NCBI GenBank assembly: GCA_018389105.1
Contig: JACATO010001046.1
Coordinates: 562,846 to 626,845, forward strand
Length of the DNA: 64,000 nucleotides
Direction: 5' to 3'
Source of the DNA: Nautilus pompilius
Lineage: Eukaryota > Mollusca > Cephalopoda > Nautilida > Nautilidae
Shown here: piece after piece, positions 45,935 to 58,506 of the stretch
Numbering within the stretch: the stretch's first letter is position 1
Layout: the number at the start of each line of letters is the position of its first letter
Translations under genes and position numbers: made by a program
Notes under the pieces: generated by a model
Told to the model about the DNA's origin: nothing
The model's database searches: none
The model's input: only the letters and a program-made list of their open reading frames with translations

Positions 45935-48285
45935 ATACCCTCGATCGTCTCGAGCCTAGAGAGCGAGCGATAGAGCAGATACTCCGCGTTTCTTTTCCTG
46001 CAAAATGATAGAGTCGTTTCGAAGAGCGGCCATAACACACATAAAAAATTATTTCGATCCTTCGTTTCGTACAAACGGTTTTATCGTCAAGCGTTCTTGC
46101 TGAAATCATTTTACTAATATATTTTAGAATTAATTAATAACAATAGAAAACACAGATTTGTATTAGTTAATCGGATTTTGATACTGAGTTATTTATAAAG
46201 GAAATATTCAAGCGGTGACTGCTGATTAATCTGTTTGTTTTTGTTTGGTAAGTAAACAAAAAAAATTTAGTTTAGCATTTAATTACAAATTAGGCTTAGT
46301 TACGGAAAGGCTCCCGTAGAGAGGAATCGGCCACCAGCAGCATCCTTAGATTGACCGAAAGCACCGACACGATTACCCCTGACTTACCGATCGGTCTCTT
46401 ATCCCCAGTCCCCATTAACAGCTTCATCGCTGAACGAGAATATTTTCCGACGCCTAACCGATGTGAAATGAGTTCGGTTCTAGACGGGTCCCCAGATTTG
46501 AGATGATACCAACAAACAAAATTAGATCTCTTCAACCATCAATAATTAAGGATCTGAAAGGAATCGCCAGCGGTGGTAATTTGGAGGAAAAGTGAAGAAG
46601 AAAAAAAAAACTCTACTGATCATCATTCGTCTTCCCTGAAGTGGGTAGGAGGGGGGGAGGTAAGCTTGCATAATCCAAAATCCGGACTGAGTGTCTTCAT
46701 CCTGTTTAAGATGCTGCGACCGCAAACGATTTGGAGAATGAGGAGTCTCGGTTATTCCGAGCCTTTATAAATAAAAAGAACGGAAACTGAAGAACTTGCC
46801 GGTCCCGCATATCGCCAATTGCACCAGGGCCCAGCGGAGATATCGATGATCTTAGATAAAATAAAATAATAAGGCGAGTAGGTATTCCATTTTCAGGATC
46901 TCGGGTTCTCTTCTGTACCGATTCGTCTACGTTGGTTTCCTTCCGCAGCCGAAACAGACGGTTTCTAGCGAGAGAACTTTCCGCTTAGCAGTCTGTCGCC
47001 AGCCATCTCAGGGTGGTTGCCAGTCCCCCTCGACCGGTCTCCCCGCCGACCCCACACCCTCGTGTCAATCGGCGTGATTTGGATTTCGGACGGTTCATTG
47101 TAGGCTGGGAACCTTTCTGCGGTGTTGCTTCTTTTTTTTTATGTTTAAAGATGCTGTGAATACATAAAACAGCAGTCTAAACATCTGGTTGGAGAGGCAA
47201 GGGGCGGGCGCCTACTATCCCATCAATAACTACGTCTACAGCATTAGTGCGTCGGACGAACACCTTTCATTCCGCTTTCGGTTGTTGAAAGGTGCCAGAT
47301 CTACTACTCGTAGCTGCGAGTGCTTTTTGCGCGAAATCTAAATCTATAATTTATTTCTTCGTGTCCGAACCGTTGCGGGTACCTTTACCCCTCGCGTTGC
47401 CATGAACATAAGCAATCATCGGCTTAACTGTTGGGGAAAGTATCGAGGACCGCAGGAAATGGATTGGAAACGCTATTTTCAGTTCTGTTCAGAATCCCGC
47501 TAAGCAACCAACATCTACTCTACAACTGAAAGCCGTGTGATGCATCTATATTTATTTATCTCTATTTAAATATTCCTGCGCCCCGCATCTGTTCGATACG
47601 CCGCGTTTTCGTACCACCTCATCGACAAACTCCCCATCGATACTGCGCCAAACCAATCTGATCGCCAGCGTTTGTTTCCTCTCCTATTTTCGATTTACTT
47701 CAGTTGTTACGAGAAGGCAGGAAGCCATCATTGTTTACATAAAGTTGAGAAGTTTAATCTGGTTTAGTAGTTGCATTCGAGTAGCGGGAAGCCATCATGG
47801 CTTATATGGGTGGCTCTCCCAGAACATATTACGCTTCTCAAGTAGGTTAATTCTCCCACTGTTAACTAACTTGTCCGAAAACGTTTTCACCAGTTAGCAA
47901 TTATATTTCAAAGATAAAAGTCGTTTTAGGCAGTTTATAATTATGACCTGGGCAGCCAAGAGTCGTTGTTGGATTTGTTCTCAGGCATCTGGTACCCAAG
48001 GTGGGACGCATCTACTGTTTTACCCTTCGCTAAATGCTTGAAATCCGGAAACTTCTAGAGTTCTTGCGATAAATCCTTTCCAGTAACTTAATGTTCTTTT
48101 TCTTTAAAAACGATAACTCCAAGACAAGGCAGAATTGTCCAGGGTGTAAACATACCAAAGCCATACACGATAAATTTGTAATTTAAAATTTAATTTTAAA
48201 CATATTTCCTAATAATTCTTAGTAAAGCTGCATTGTTGTTTGTTTTTTAAGTAAATTAATCTCAATCACTTACACACAATCACAA
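45935..48285. other. Unique DNA, no supported gene
   Basis: Short unrelated open frames lie on both strands. An acceptor-like GTATTCCATTTTCAG ends near 46896 without an open exon and donor. A CpG-denser patch at 46940-47090 has no start or splice evidence. Confidence 0.5.
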
Positions 48286-48289
48286 ATAC

Positions 48290-48656
48290 AGCTCTCCATC
48301 TCTCTCTCTCTCTCTTCTCCCATCTCTCTCTCCATCTCTCTCACTATCCATCTTTCATATCTTTCTCCCATCTCTGGCCTATCAATCTCTCCTCTCTCTC
48401 TCTCGCTCTCTCTCATCTCTCGCTCTTCTCTCGCTCGCCTCCTCATCGCCCTGCCTCGCTCTCTCTCTCCCGCCATCTCTCTCGGCACCTACCTCTCTCC
48501 ATCTCGCTCTCTCTCCCTCTCTCTCTGCTCCATCTCTCTCAGCTATCAATCGCTCTCTATCTCTCGCTCTCTCTCTCTCTCTCTCCTCCTCCTCATCCCC
48601 TCCCTCTCTCTCTCTTCTCCCTCTCTTCTCTCGCTCTCTCCACTCCTCCCACCCAT
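48290..48656. repeat. (TC)n compound microsatellite
   Basis: CTCTCT runs with CCATC, GCTCG and CCTCC anchors. From 48660 to 49540 an open frame of 217 codons shows no domain and includes A/T runs and a C-run near 49037; I do not call it a gene. Confidence 0.95.
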
Positions 48657-49540
48657 CCCTCCGACGGTTTCAATCACTCCAAGTCATAACTCCCATGTCC
48701 GTTTTTTGTTCTCTTGTGTTTTTCTAAACCGCTCCGAGACAACAATATATATATATTTGTCATGAAGTTTAAGAACAACAATATTGAAAAGAGAAATTGC
48801 ATTATGGGAATGAGGGTCTGCGTGGTCGGGGGGGGGGGTCGCCCTACGACGTCTAGGCTTAAACGGATAACAATTGGAATTTTAAAACAAAACAAGACAG
48901 GAACGCACGCAAACCTGACGTACTTCGCTCATTTGCAGTTATCTTCTTCATTTTCTAAAAATGCATGTATTTATTTATTAGGAAGGCGGAACTTCGCCCG
49001 TTCGGTATTTGTAGAATTCTCTCCCCTTCCCTCCTCCCCCCCCCCCCCACTGTCACGTGACTGGAACGAACCATTCCTCGGAGAAAGTTCTTCAAAACGT
49101 TCAACTAAATATATAACTCCCTGTTCTTTTAAAAAATATATATATATAATTATTCATCGGCCTCAAAAAACCACGTGCACGATAGTATGCGCAGACAGGA
49201 GAAAGCATTCACCATCTTCGTTCGCTACAATTCCTCCCATCTCGCGTATTTTCCCCGCTGCAAACAAAATATTAACAAACAGCCAAATAATGCATAATTA
49301 TTGTTGTGTGTTTTTTTTTTTTGTCTTATTTTTTTTTTCCCTTTACCTGATAAAGTTGCGTTTCTGATCCCTTCCAGCCCCCGTCTTCTTGCCGTATTTG
49401 TACTTCCCTTGCAGCGAACTTCCGCTTCATTGACTTCCTCTTTGTAGCATCATCCTATCCAAAACCTGCAGGTGGGAGAGAGAGAGTTTTCCTTTTTTGT
49501 TCATCTATCCAGCTCCCCACTTGAAGAAATTTTTTTAAAT

Positions 49541-49614
49541 AATAATAATAAATAATAATAATAATAATATAATAATAATAATAATAATAAATAATAATAT
49601 AATAATAATAATGA
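49541..49614. repeat. (AAT)n microsatellite
   Basis: AAT triplets with several ATAAT slips. From 49620 to 51800 there are many short frames, among them 50422-50682, where a T-rich tract precedes a CTCAG/GTAAGC junction at 50575/50576. No recognisable product is seen. Confidence 0.95.
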
Positions 49615-51805
49615 TGCGAGTCAGATCCACGTCGCATTGCTTTACCAGAAACTCAAAACCAGTTTATGACACGCGCGCAAAAGGAAAAGAATGGCAAGAA
49701 CAATAGAAGGCCGGTCGATATCCCACTAACGCGCCGCCGCCGGGACGGTGACTTCATCGATCTGATTCGAAATCAGCCGTTGAGGAGATCAGTGATCGGC
49801 TCCGATAAATTGACTTCGGAAGTCTCCCACGCGTGAACGAGGGGTCCGTTTACAATCGTTATCTAGCTGGTTTTCTCACGGGAGAACTGGCCGACATGGG
49901 ACGTGTACCAAAGCTTATCTGATTATAGATTAGCTGGACCAATAGATAACCTAACCGCTGGTAGACTTTCTTTTAAAGATTCCACTCTCTATAAATTTAG
50001 CACTAATTACAATATATATATACACTGGCTGGCCGCTGTACTAGGATCTATACCCAATAACGGGTTTGGATCACTTTCCGTGCGAATAATGGTCATTGGC
50101 ATAGAAATGGGCACAAATTCTTTAAATCCGGGTGCGGAGTCTTCTTAAGGACTATAAGAACGGGGCGTGAAGCATGGGCGACAACTCGATGATGACTTAA
50201 TGGTTGAAGTCACAGTAACGTTCATTTCGCGAAATGGATCCCAAGAAAGGTTTTCGTATTCTTCGTTTTCTTCTCAAAATGCGCTGAAAGGTCGGCTTTG
50301 CGGTTTTGCACGACTGGAGCAAGGAAAAGGGGGGGCGGCGCGAGTTACTTGAGCGGGTGAAGAGAGAGTTACCCACAGAACACCCCAAGAGAGGCCTCGC
50401 CGGAACTCTTCGTGTTCAGATGTGGGGGGGAGGGGGAATTACAGTCTCCGGAAGAAAGGTGAGAAAGAGACCAAGCCAAGGACGTGCGCTGAGCCGAAAC
50501 GTTTCCTTCTCGAAGAAATGTTCGATTGTATGTTCGATTTTTTTTGTTTTTTTTTAATGGAGAAGGCTGCCTCAGGTAAGCGCCAACAGAGGGCGCGACA
50601 GAAAGCGAAAGTAGTCGTTCCGATTTCTGCCCGTAAGGCTATGAGTGTGGGACAACATAAACCATCGACCAAACTCCGGTGACGTAAAAGTTACGCGCTC
50701 ACGGGAGACAACTCCGTGCATCACAGAGAAAATCGGCGGCGATCTAAAAAACACAATTTTAAAAATACAGACTACTCTGTCTTTTTTTAAAAAAAAAAAA
50801 TACTTTATAAGATAATTTTATTTAGTATTATTTTCCCCGCCTACGAAGAATGCTTTCAAACCCCTGTTTCCTGATCTGCTCACAAAAAACATGAAGCCAC
50901 TCAGCTAAGTGTTTAAGTGTAGGATTTTTTTTTTTAATGTTTCTTTTTTACTTTTGAAACCATTTTATTTCCTCTTTATTTTATTAGTAGTTTGTGACTG
51001 AGACGTAAAAAAGCGCACAACCCCTGAAAAACGTATCCAGTCAGACCGTCACGTTTCCACCAAAGATATATATATATATATATTCCCTAACCCCAGTAGA
51101 TCGCTCATATCAGCCCCTTTCCAAGTCCTCTTTATCGAGAGAGAAAGAAAAAAAACTGGTCAGATTTCACCAGCATCATCAACATTGCAGAGCAACCTTA
51201 ATCTCTCCCCTGTCTTAATCGCGCGGTGCGTGATGTTAACCCGGACGTTAGTTCCAAGACATTGAAGGTCTCCCATCTTGTTTATATTATCTTAAATTCT
51301 ATGCAAACATCTCGCGTACACACGGGCCGGCCGGCCAGCCCCCTATTTCCGTAAGATCTCTGCAACTGAAGCACCTATTCGAGCGAGAGACGTGTGGACA
51401 ATAGCGCTGCGAGTCTAAATCGATACTTTCTCCCACGGCGCAGAATCTTCCGATGAAAGAAGAGTCGACGACGGGAGAAGTTGCAGGGCATTTAAAAAAA
51501 AAACAAAAACAAAAAAAAAGATATTTCAATACGAAATCTGTCGTGCGCCTTCGGACAGGAGAAACGGGGTTTGCTAGCGCGTGCGCGCCCCCAAAACGGA
51601 GCTCCTCGGGAATTTTCCCTTCTTCTTTTTTGTCCCCCCCCCCACCCTCTTCTATATACATCACTCATTAGTCCCGTCGTCCACGTGGGTTTTGAACGCC
51701 GATAAGCGGGAGAGGAGGCCGCTTACGTTGTTATTAACTCCTTCCTGTCGGGAACCACAGACAATTACAAGCCTTTTGACTTTTGTTAAATCATAATGTC
51801 TCGCT

Positions 51806-51850
51806 ATTTAAAATTACGCTAGGGGGCGCGGGGGAGGGCGGGGCGTTGAG
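51806..51850 (+). promoter_or_regulatory. Possible core promoter: TATTTAAA and GC box
   Basis: TATTTAAA at 51806 is followed by GGGAGGGCGGGGCG at 51832, an Sp1-type GC box in CpG-rich DNA. It lies about 230 bases upstream of the candidate start codon at 52078. Order and strand fit a plus-strand gene, but transcription is inferred. Confidence 0.3.
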
Positions 51851-52077
51851 ACAGACGCAACGACGGCGTTCCTACTTCAGCTGGGCTTCACTTGAACAAG
51901 ATCCCTTACGTATACCATAAGACAATTATATTTCTTGGCATTCCTGAAACTTCCAGGCCGTGGACTCGCCATTAGAAGAATTCCCCACATATAGAATGCA
52001 CTCCACTATTATGACCGTTTTAAGACTCGTCAAAGAAGTTATTAGAAATTATGTTTCAGATGCGGTTCAGTTAGAAG

Positions 52078-52131
52078 ATGGCTACACCACCGAAATTAAT
52101 GAGAAGATTCCGGGTGATGGATAATCAGTTT
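52078..52131 (+). CDS. Candidate first coding exon (18 codons), gene unknown
   Basis: AAGATGGCT is a strong start context. The frame reads MATPPKLMRRFRVMDNQF and meets a perfect donor, GTAAGTATT, at 52132 in phase 0. An in-frame TAG five codons upstream fixes this ATG as the first in frame. An acceptor-like TTTCAG at 52059 would make the exon 72 bases long with some leader. The peptide is basic and not recognised. A promoter-like GC box lies upstream, and a recursive splice site lies 11.8 kb downstream on the same strand. Together these fit a gene whose long first intron leaves the window. The splice sites and frame are seen; expression is inferred. Confidence 0.42.
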
Positions 52132-52288
52132 GTAAGTATTATGCCTTTGTTCTTCTCGAATCCTTTCCCCCTGATTTCTGCTGTCTAGGGACATCTTAGA
52201 ACAGAGACCTAGAAAAAGGACGAACGGGTGGCGCGATGACGACAGCATTTAGAGTGCAAAAATCAATTCTCACCCACATCATTATTTA

Positions 52289-52385
52289 CGGTGAGGAAGA
52301 GCTCAGGGGGTAGAGTTCACCTTCTGCTTTCGAAAGGATCTCAGCAAGAATTTCCTTATTTCTAGACGCGGGTGGAAGCCCCGGG
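52289..52385 (+). mobile_element. tRNA-like SINE head
   Basis: AGCTCAGGGGGTAGAG at 52300 is an A box with typical tRNA spacing. A CTTTCGAAAG hairpin sits where an anticodon arm would be, and GCGGGTGGAAGCCCCGG near 52368 is a degenerate T arm. The folding is too imperfect for a tRNA gene. It lies inside the putative first intron. Confidence 0.35.
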
Positions 52386-52644
52386 CCTGCCAACTGGTGA
52401 AGAAGAGTGAGAAGCCATGCTGGGACAGCGGGCCAAACCGGGAGGGTAAACTGTTATTTCAGATCTCGCTGGTTGTCTGTTGACTGACTGAAATGCTGAA
52501 TACCAATAACTAATTGACTTGATTCCCCCCACACTATGCAAGCCTAACATATTTATCCTTTTTCCACCTGTCGTGGGACTCTTAAACGATAAGTGTCGAG
52601 ATATCACACGTTGCCCAAAGAAATTTTAAGTGCGGAGCTGTTAG

Positions 52645-52835
52645 AAGAAGAAGAAGGAGAAGAAGAAGAAGAAGAAGAAGAAGAAGAAGAAGAAGAAGAA
52701 GAAGAAGAAGAAGATTGGGAGAAGAAGAAAAGGAAAGGATGGAGAAGAGGAAGACAGGAAGAAGAAGAAGAAGCAGAATAAGATGAGAAAAAGAAAAAGG
52801 GGAAGATGGAGGGAGGAAGAAGAAGAAGATGGTAA
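52645..52835. repeat. (GAA)n purine tract
   Basis: GAA triplets, then GGAGAAGAGGAAG variants. It is homopurine and triplex-prone. Glu-run and Phe-run frames across it are artefacts. From 52870 to 54240 no gene is supported. Confidence 0.97.
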
Positions 52836-54251
52836 TAAATGGAGGAGCATCAGAAAAATAAGAAGAGATCCGAATACTTTGTAGGCTTTTTGTCGACCCT
52901 TCTTTCTCGGAAAATTCGCCTCAAACACGGGCGAGCTTCCTTTCGCGTTTGTATTCTTTATCCCCTAAACACCCGGACGTTCAACGTGATTTAATTCCGT
53001 TCAAAAACCGAATTACGGTTACCGGAAATTGCATGACGCAGTACCGCAGTTAATCCCAGCAACTTCCGCTTGCGCAATTCTCGCTTAGAACAGTGATGCC
53101 GGAAATACTTAGACGCGTCGTACGACTTCTCTGCACGAGAAAAAATATTCGGTCTTAGAGTTTTCGTTGCCAAAATCTTGCGCGCTCGATCATCTTGAGT
53201 CGACAGGCTCCAACCTGGCATTGATTAACACGTTAAAGGCGATTCTCTTATTCCAGTTATATATTTGGACCCTTAGCAAATGATAAAGACGAGAGGGGTG
53301 TATCGGAAAAGTGTACTGTTGCTAAAGAAAAAAAGGTCGATTATAGCATTTTTTCTTACTTTTTACACATTTTTAAATGTGTATTATTACTGTTCCTGTT
53401 CCTTTTGGTGAAGTATAACACCAAATAGTCGCGAAGAGCTGCTTTCCTGTCCAGCTATCCAGCAGAAAATATCGTTGCTGTTTAGAGTTCACGTTGCGTA
53501 AAATAAAGAATTTATTTAATTTGGTCAACGAACCCAATTAAACGATTTAAATCAGTGCCCTTTGTTCACCTATAATCTGTATTTTAAGTTAATCTCATTT
53601 CACGTTCTCTCCAAATAAGATTTCTGTTTTTTTTTTTTTTAATCGATGAAGTTGGTATTCGTAATTTGAGTTCACACACGTGAAATTTGGATTTTTTGTG
53701 GCTATTCATTGTTATTGCTGCTGTCGTCGTCCTGTCGAGCTTGTTCGATTGGCATCGATAACCTTTTGAAACAAGATTCCTGCAGATCACGTTGAGACGA
53801 AACACCAAATCTCGTGAAGTCAAAATGTCCGTTTTCAGAAAAAGACGCCCTCTACCGGCGAGTTCTGGTGCATGCAGAGTTACCCCCCCCCCCTGGTGTC
53901 TTCTTACTCTAAAGAGCCACGGAGCTAAAAAAATCTGCGGGTTAAAGCAGTGCAACACGTTTACCATGGTGGGACTCGATTTCTGGTAACGCTCTGGCTG
54001 GATCTGGAAGATTTTGTCTCACTGAGCTTTCCTTTTGAATAATAACTGAGATAAGCCCCGGGTGATCATAGAGTTACCTTCTGCAGCCGGTTTCTTACAA
54101 CCTCCGACCCGTAACACAAGTATTAGCGGAAGCAAGGGCACTAGGCGTTCCCGCCAATGTCCGCCGCCATTGCTAGCAGCGGCTTCCAGACCCGTGACAC
54201 GTGGCACTACACGAGCTGCATCCGTGTGTGCTTCTTGATGGGGAAAGAAAG

Positions 54252-54474
54252 CACTCTCTCTCTCTCTCTCTCTAAGAGAAGAGATCGAGATAGCGAAGCG
54301 AGCGAGAGAAAGAGAAAGATAGAGCGAATCGAAAGCGCTCGAGAGATCTCGCGCGGTAGATATCTCTCTCATCTTCTCGAGAGCTAGCTATCTCTCTCTC
54401 TCTTCTCCCCGAAATCTCGCTCTCTATCTAGCTCTATCCCTATATCTCTCTCTATCCATCTCGCTCGCTCTCTC

Positions 54475-54526
<52 letters not shown>

Positions 54527-54544
54527 TTCTCTCTCTCTCTCTCT

Positions 54545-54580
<36 letters not shown>

Positions 54581-54624
54581 CCTCTCCATCTCTCTCTCTC
54601 CTCTATCTCCCTCTCTCTCTCTCT

Positions 54625-54700
<76 letters not shown>
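54252..54700. repeat. GA/TC tract with a polarity switch
   Basis: A short (TC)n is followed by GA-rich sequence (54280-54340), then by long (TC)n to 54700. The purine arm can pair with the pyrimidine arm. Frames across it are artefacts. From 54705 to 56040 there is a CRE at 54874-54881 inside a 72-codon unrecognised frame, and otherwise nothing. Confidence 0.95.
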
Positions 54701-54702
<2 letters not shown>

Positions 54703-56046
54703 AATCTACTTATTTTCCGATGAATTTTAGAAATTCTAAATAAACTAAATGGTTCAAACAAGAGTAAAACATTAAAAAGGCGATAATTTGGAAAAGTATA
54801 ATAGATTAGTTTGTACGTATAGACGAACCGTAGGATTAGAGTTATCGGTTTACAACAGAAGGCTGCACGGATATGACGTCACAAATCCGGAATTTGGCGT
54901 CAGAATTATTGCGTTATCGATAATGGCCATGAGGATCGAAAGAACGTCGATTTATTTCTTATTATTCCCCATGATCCTGCTGGAAGAATATTTATTTCCG
55001 ATTTAACGGAAACTCCCGAGACGCTGCTTTAGTCTTTCCACGTAATCGGTCAGCTCCGCTGCGGTCCCGAACGCGAGTCACGTGGTTCGTGCGGAGTCGG
55101 CCGTACCCATGAGAGAACTAATCTCCGGAACTTCACCCTGTACGAACGTTGCCGGAAACAGCCGATTTATTTTGATTTCAAGATAAACTTGTGCCATGTA
55201 TGATGATGATGATTCTTGCAGTTGAAGAGAGCGATCTGCCATTTACTGCTTTATTGGGTGATCTTCTAACAGCTATCACACTAGATTTGTATACAATCTC
55301 TACAGCTAATCTTTAGGTTAAATCCCATATCCAAGCGTTACTGATCACCTGACATCAGACTGTCTTCAACTTTAATGATGGGTCCCTGACTTATGCGCAG
55401 CGCTCTATTTATCATCGTTTTCGCCCCATAAGAGTTCCCGTTATTAAAAGGACAACTGCCTCTTTAACCAGGACACGAAACATTTCAGCTCACCGAAAAT
55501 TAAAGATGAGGACTTGCGCAATCTAAAACATCTCTTCCCGAGAAAATATTCCCACAATGCAATGCTGGGAATTGCCACCATCCGCGAGTAGCTAATTTTG
55601 ACTAAATGCAGTCTGTCGTAACATCGTCTATTTCTGAGGGAATAGCATTTTTAGAGATCTCGTCTTGGTTCGTGAAATCTTCGTAAAAGACAACAAATCA
55701 CAACCAGCCGTAAACAAAAAAATTAGACTTTAATTGCCTTTATTGTATCTTATTAATAGACTGACTCGATATATATATAATATACATTATACATTTTGGA
55801 AGAATTTCGCTTCTTTATCAAATCATATGTAACCGCAAAACACTAGTTCCAAAGAAATGATGGCAGCAGTTTTGTATTACGGGAGTTAGCTGCCCCTTGA
55901 AATCTACTACGCGTCGGTTGCGAGTCGTCTTATCGATCTGGACTCCGCTAACGGTTCAATTTATTCCCCGTTTCGATTCTTTTGTCAAACCTCTTAGCCA
56001 GATTAGGCTAAAAGTGTTTTTACACTCGATCTGCCAGTGAGACCCC

Positions 56047-56070
56047 CCCACACACACACACACACACACC
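56047..56070. repeat. (CA)n microsatellite
   Basis: A short pure CA run, preceded by seven Cs. Confidence 0.95.
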
Positions 56071-56663
56071 CATCCCGCAGCTCTTGTAAGTTTGTCCATC
56101 AGGACCTTATTTCCTTTTCGTCCGGTTAAAACGATTATGCATCGGCTTGCTGGCATCGTCTCTTAAATCAGTGTTGGGTGGGGGGGGGAGAGATGGAGAA
56201 ACCTCATCAGTAAGACACCCTGACTTGGTGTGTTTTCTTTTTTTCAATATCTGCTGTAACACACGGAAGAATCCCGTGCGCTTGTTTTGTTTGTTTGTTG
56301 TTTTTCCTTTAAAATTATTTACTTTCTGCTAACAGCCCGTACACGGGAGAACAAAGACGTCATTAGAGGTCCTAAGTGTTTACCTGCGCGATGGTTATTC
56401 CATCATTGTCCAGTGTTGACTCAAACGCGAGCAGGGCACTCACGGGTTCTGACGACTATATTAAATAATACTTCTGATGGTGAAGAAAACTAATATCGAC
56501 CCGAATATAGATCGATATTGGCCCGAATGAAAGATTGGGAAAGCGGAATAGAGCTTATAGAGCTCGGCGAAATATGTGGACTAGTAGCAATTACTTCGTT
56601 CCTGAAAAATAAAAAAGATGATGATGTACCTTGCACCTGTGTATGAAACATGACATATACCCG

Positions 56664-56678
56664 TTAATAATAATAATA

Positions 56679-56710
<32 letters not shown>

Positions 56711-56735
56711 TAATAATAATAATAATAATAATAAA
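56664..56735. repeat. (AAT)n microsatellite
   Basis: AAT triplets with two ATAAT slips. Just to the left, the minus strand has a strong acceptor (TTTTTTATTTTTCAG, ending 56602) and an open stretch to 56490 without a recognisable domain. Confidence 0.95.
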
Positions 56736-56939
56736 GCAATAAAAAACAGAAACTTTTTACGATATTTTGGTAAATTTCGAGATTTAAGGTCATACAATCT
56801 CCCCCCCCAAACCACCAACTTCTCTAATTTCTTAATATATTATATATCCAGTTCTCATGAACCATGAGATAAAGATACAGGAAAATTATCTTTTCCTTCC
56901 GACTTAACGTCGTCCATATTGGACTCTTTTTTTTTTACG

Positions 56940-57420
56940 TACCGGATCAACCGATCTGACGTCACAGAGCGCGCTCCACGTAGACCACGCGACGCTTTAG
57001 GGTGTTGTGACGTCACGAGAAGCGTGTAAGCTACCTTCCGCCCCGAAATGTCTGCGCATGCGTTGTGCAAGGTTGCTTTCAGCCTCTCGCGCCGCAGGGG
57101 TGGGGGAGGGTTAAGGGGGTTAGGCTTAGCTACCAGCGGGTCCGAGACCCGCGCCAGCCGCTTGCACTGCGCCTGAAAATCGGAGTGTCGGGGTTCAGCC
57201 AAAGGAGACTGGGGGATGGGGGGGTCGACGTCATCGTTCCGGCGTAGTAGGATAATTTGGTCAGTCGGGGGTTCGATCCCGCCCCTTTCCTCTTTCAATT
57301 ACTGGAGTAAACTTGTCGAGCCGGTTCGGCCGGACCGAGAGTAAGCACCAGTGCGATTGATTAAACCCCAGCCTTCGCAGAGCGGTAAAAGCAAATAGTT
57401 TCTCCGCTGGCCGACAGCGG
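56940..57420. promoter_or_regulatory. CpG island with two CREs and a G-quadruplex motif
   Basis: TGACGTCAC occurs at 56957 and TGACGTCAC again at 57008, 51 bp apart, in CpG-rich DNA. Four G-runs (57097-57119) form a G-quadruplex motif. The minus-strand 147-codon frame (56855-57298) contains RGGIEPPTDQI, the familiar antisense reading of a tRNA-type B box, so it is probably not a protein. This is a promoter candidate of unknown direction. Confidence 0.4.
57225..57292 (+). mobile_element. tRNA B-box / SINE-like fragment
   Basis: GGTTCGATCCCGCCCC near 57269 is a perfect B box with a nearly paired T stem (one G-G mismatch). No matching A box or acceptor stem is found at tRNA spacing. It is a tRNA-derived repeat rather than a gene. 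Confidence 0.35.
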
Positions 57421-57591
57421 ATTTAATTGTGGAATGGGCGGGCGAGCGGGCGGGCTCCCCTGCCAAACGCGCTGGCCATTAAAGATTGATCTGGCGAGCT
57501 CCCCTGTCTCCGCCAAACAAACAACAGACCCCCCCCCCGTGTCGGCCCTGCAGCCAAACCGCTCAACTTCGCCGTGCTTCTAATAACCGTC

Positions 57592-58232
57592 TCCCTCTCT
57601 CTGTGTGTAATGACGTCACATCTCTCTCTGTGTAATGACGTCACATCTCTCTGTGTAATGACGTCACATCTCTCTCTGTACTGACGTCATCTCTCTGTAC
57701 TGACGTCACATCTCTCTGTGATGATGTCATCTCTCTATGTAACTATGTCATCTCTCTCCCTCTCTGTTTAATGACGTCATCTCTCTGTACTGACGTCACA
57801 TCTCTCTCTTTAATGACGTCATCTCTCTGTACTGACGCCACATCTCTCTCTGTGATGACGTCATCTCTCTATGTAACTATGTCATCTCTCTCCATCTCTG
57901 TGTGATGACGTCATCTCTCTGTACTGACGTCACATCTCTCTATGTAATGATTTCATCTCTCTCTTTAATGACGTCAACTCTCTACTGACGTCACATCTCT
58001 CTGTAATAACGTCATCTCTCTCCCTCTCTGTGTGTAATGACGTCACATCTCTCTATGTAATGACGTCATCTCTCTATGTAACTATGTCATCTCTCTCCCT
58101 CTCTGTGTGTAATGACGTCATCTCTCTGTACTGACGTCACATCTCTCTATGTAATGATTTCATCTCTCTCTTTAATGACGTCAACTCTCTACTGACGTCA
58201 CATCTCTCTCTCTCTCTCTGTCTGTACCGTTG
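57592..58232 (+). repeat. CRE minisatellite F, 207-bp higher-order unit
   Basis: TCTCTCTGTGTAATGACGTCAC, TCTCTGTACTGACGTCACA and TATGTAACTATGTCATC units are mixed. A long block (GTACTGACGTCACATCTCTC and onward through TAATGATTTCATC) recurs at 57921 and 58128, a 207-bp higher-order repeat. It contains more intact TGACGTCA octamers than any other array in the window. Confidence 0.97.
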
Positions 58233-58295
58233 TTTGGTTGTTTTGTAATTTCCGCCCATAGTTCCAAGTATCTGTTTTTAAAACTGTTTTTTCAG

Positions 58296-58388
58296 GAACA
58301 GCACCAAGGTTATTATAAAACTGCCGAAATAGCGATGGAATCCCGTGCTAATGCCGCCCGTCGGAGGATTTCCACCTCCGGAGGTTAG
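58296..58388 (+). CDS. Candidate terminal coding exon (30 codons plus stop)
   Basis: A good acceptor (AAACTGTTTTTTCAG, ending 58295) opens 30 codons beginning EQHQGYYKTAEIAMESRAN and ending in Arg/Ser/Gly before TAG at 58386. It starts in phase 0, compatible with the donor at 52132 on the same strand, although that would make a very short protein. A weak GTTAGC overlapping the stop could instead be a donor. I recognise no family. Confidence 0.22.
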   Translation, partial: EQHQGYYKTAEIAMESRANAARRRISTSGG

Positions 58389-58485
58389 CTTCAGAATTCG
58401 ATGATCTTGCTTCAGTAATCTCCAAAAGTTTGCCTCTGTAATCAAGATCACGTGATCGTTGCGTCACCAGAGATACGTTTCCTTT

Positions 58486-58506
58486 TGTTGTTGTTGTTGT
58501 TGTTTT
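58486..58506 (-). repeat. (GTT)n, possible SINE tail
   Basis: GTTGTTGTTGTT reads as (CAA)n on the minus strand, like the SINE tails at 24.9 and 34.8 kb. No body is recognised on the right. From 58510 to 59355 no other feature is seen. Confidence 0.35.

Noticed and set aside
48714..49367. 217-codon plus-strand frame as a gene
   Set aside because: It has no domain, contains homopolymer-driven runs and lacks start or splice support.
56490..56601. Minus-strand terminal exon
   Set aside because: A strong T-rich acceptor precedes it, but T-rich DNA is common here and the Ser/Pro/Ile frame has no recognisable content.
57225..57292. Functional tRNA gene
   Set aside because: Only a B box is good; no A box or acceptor stem lies at the required spacing.
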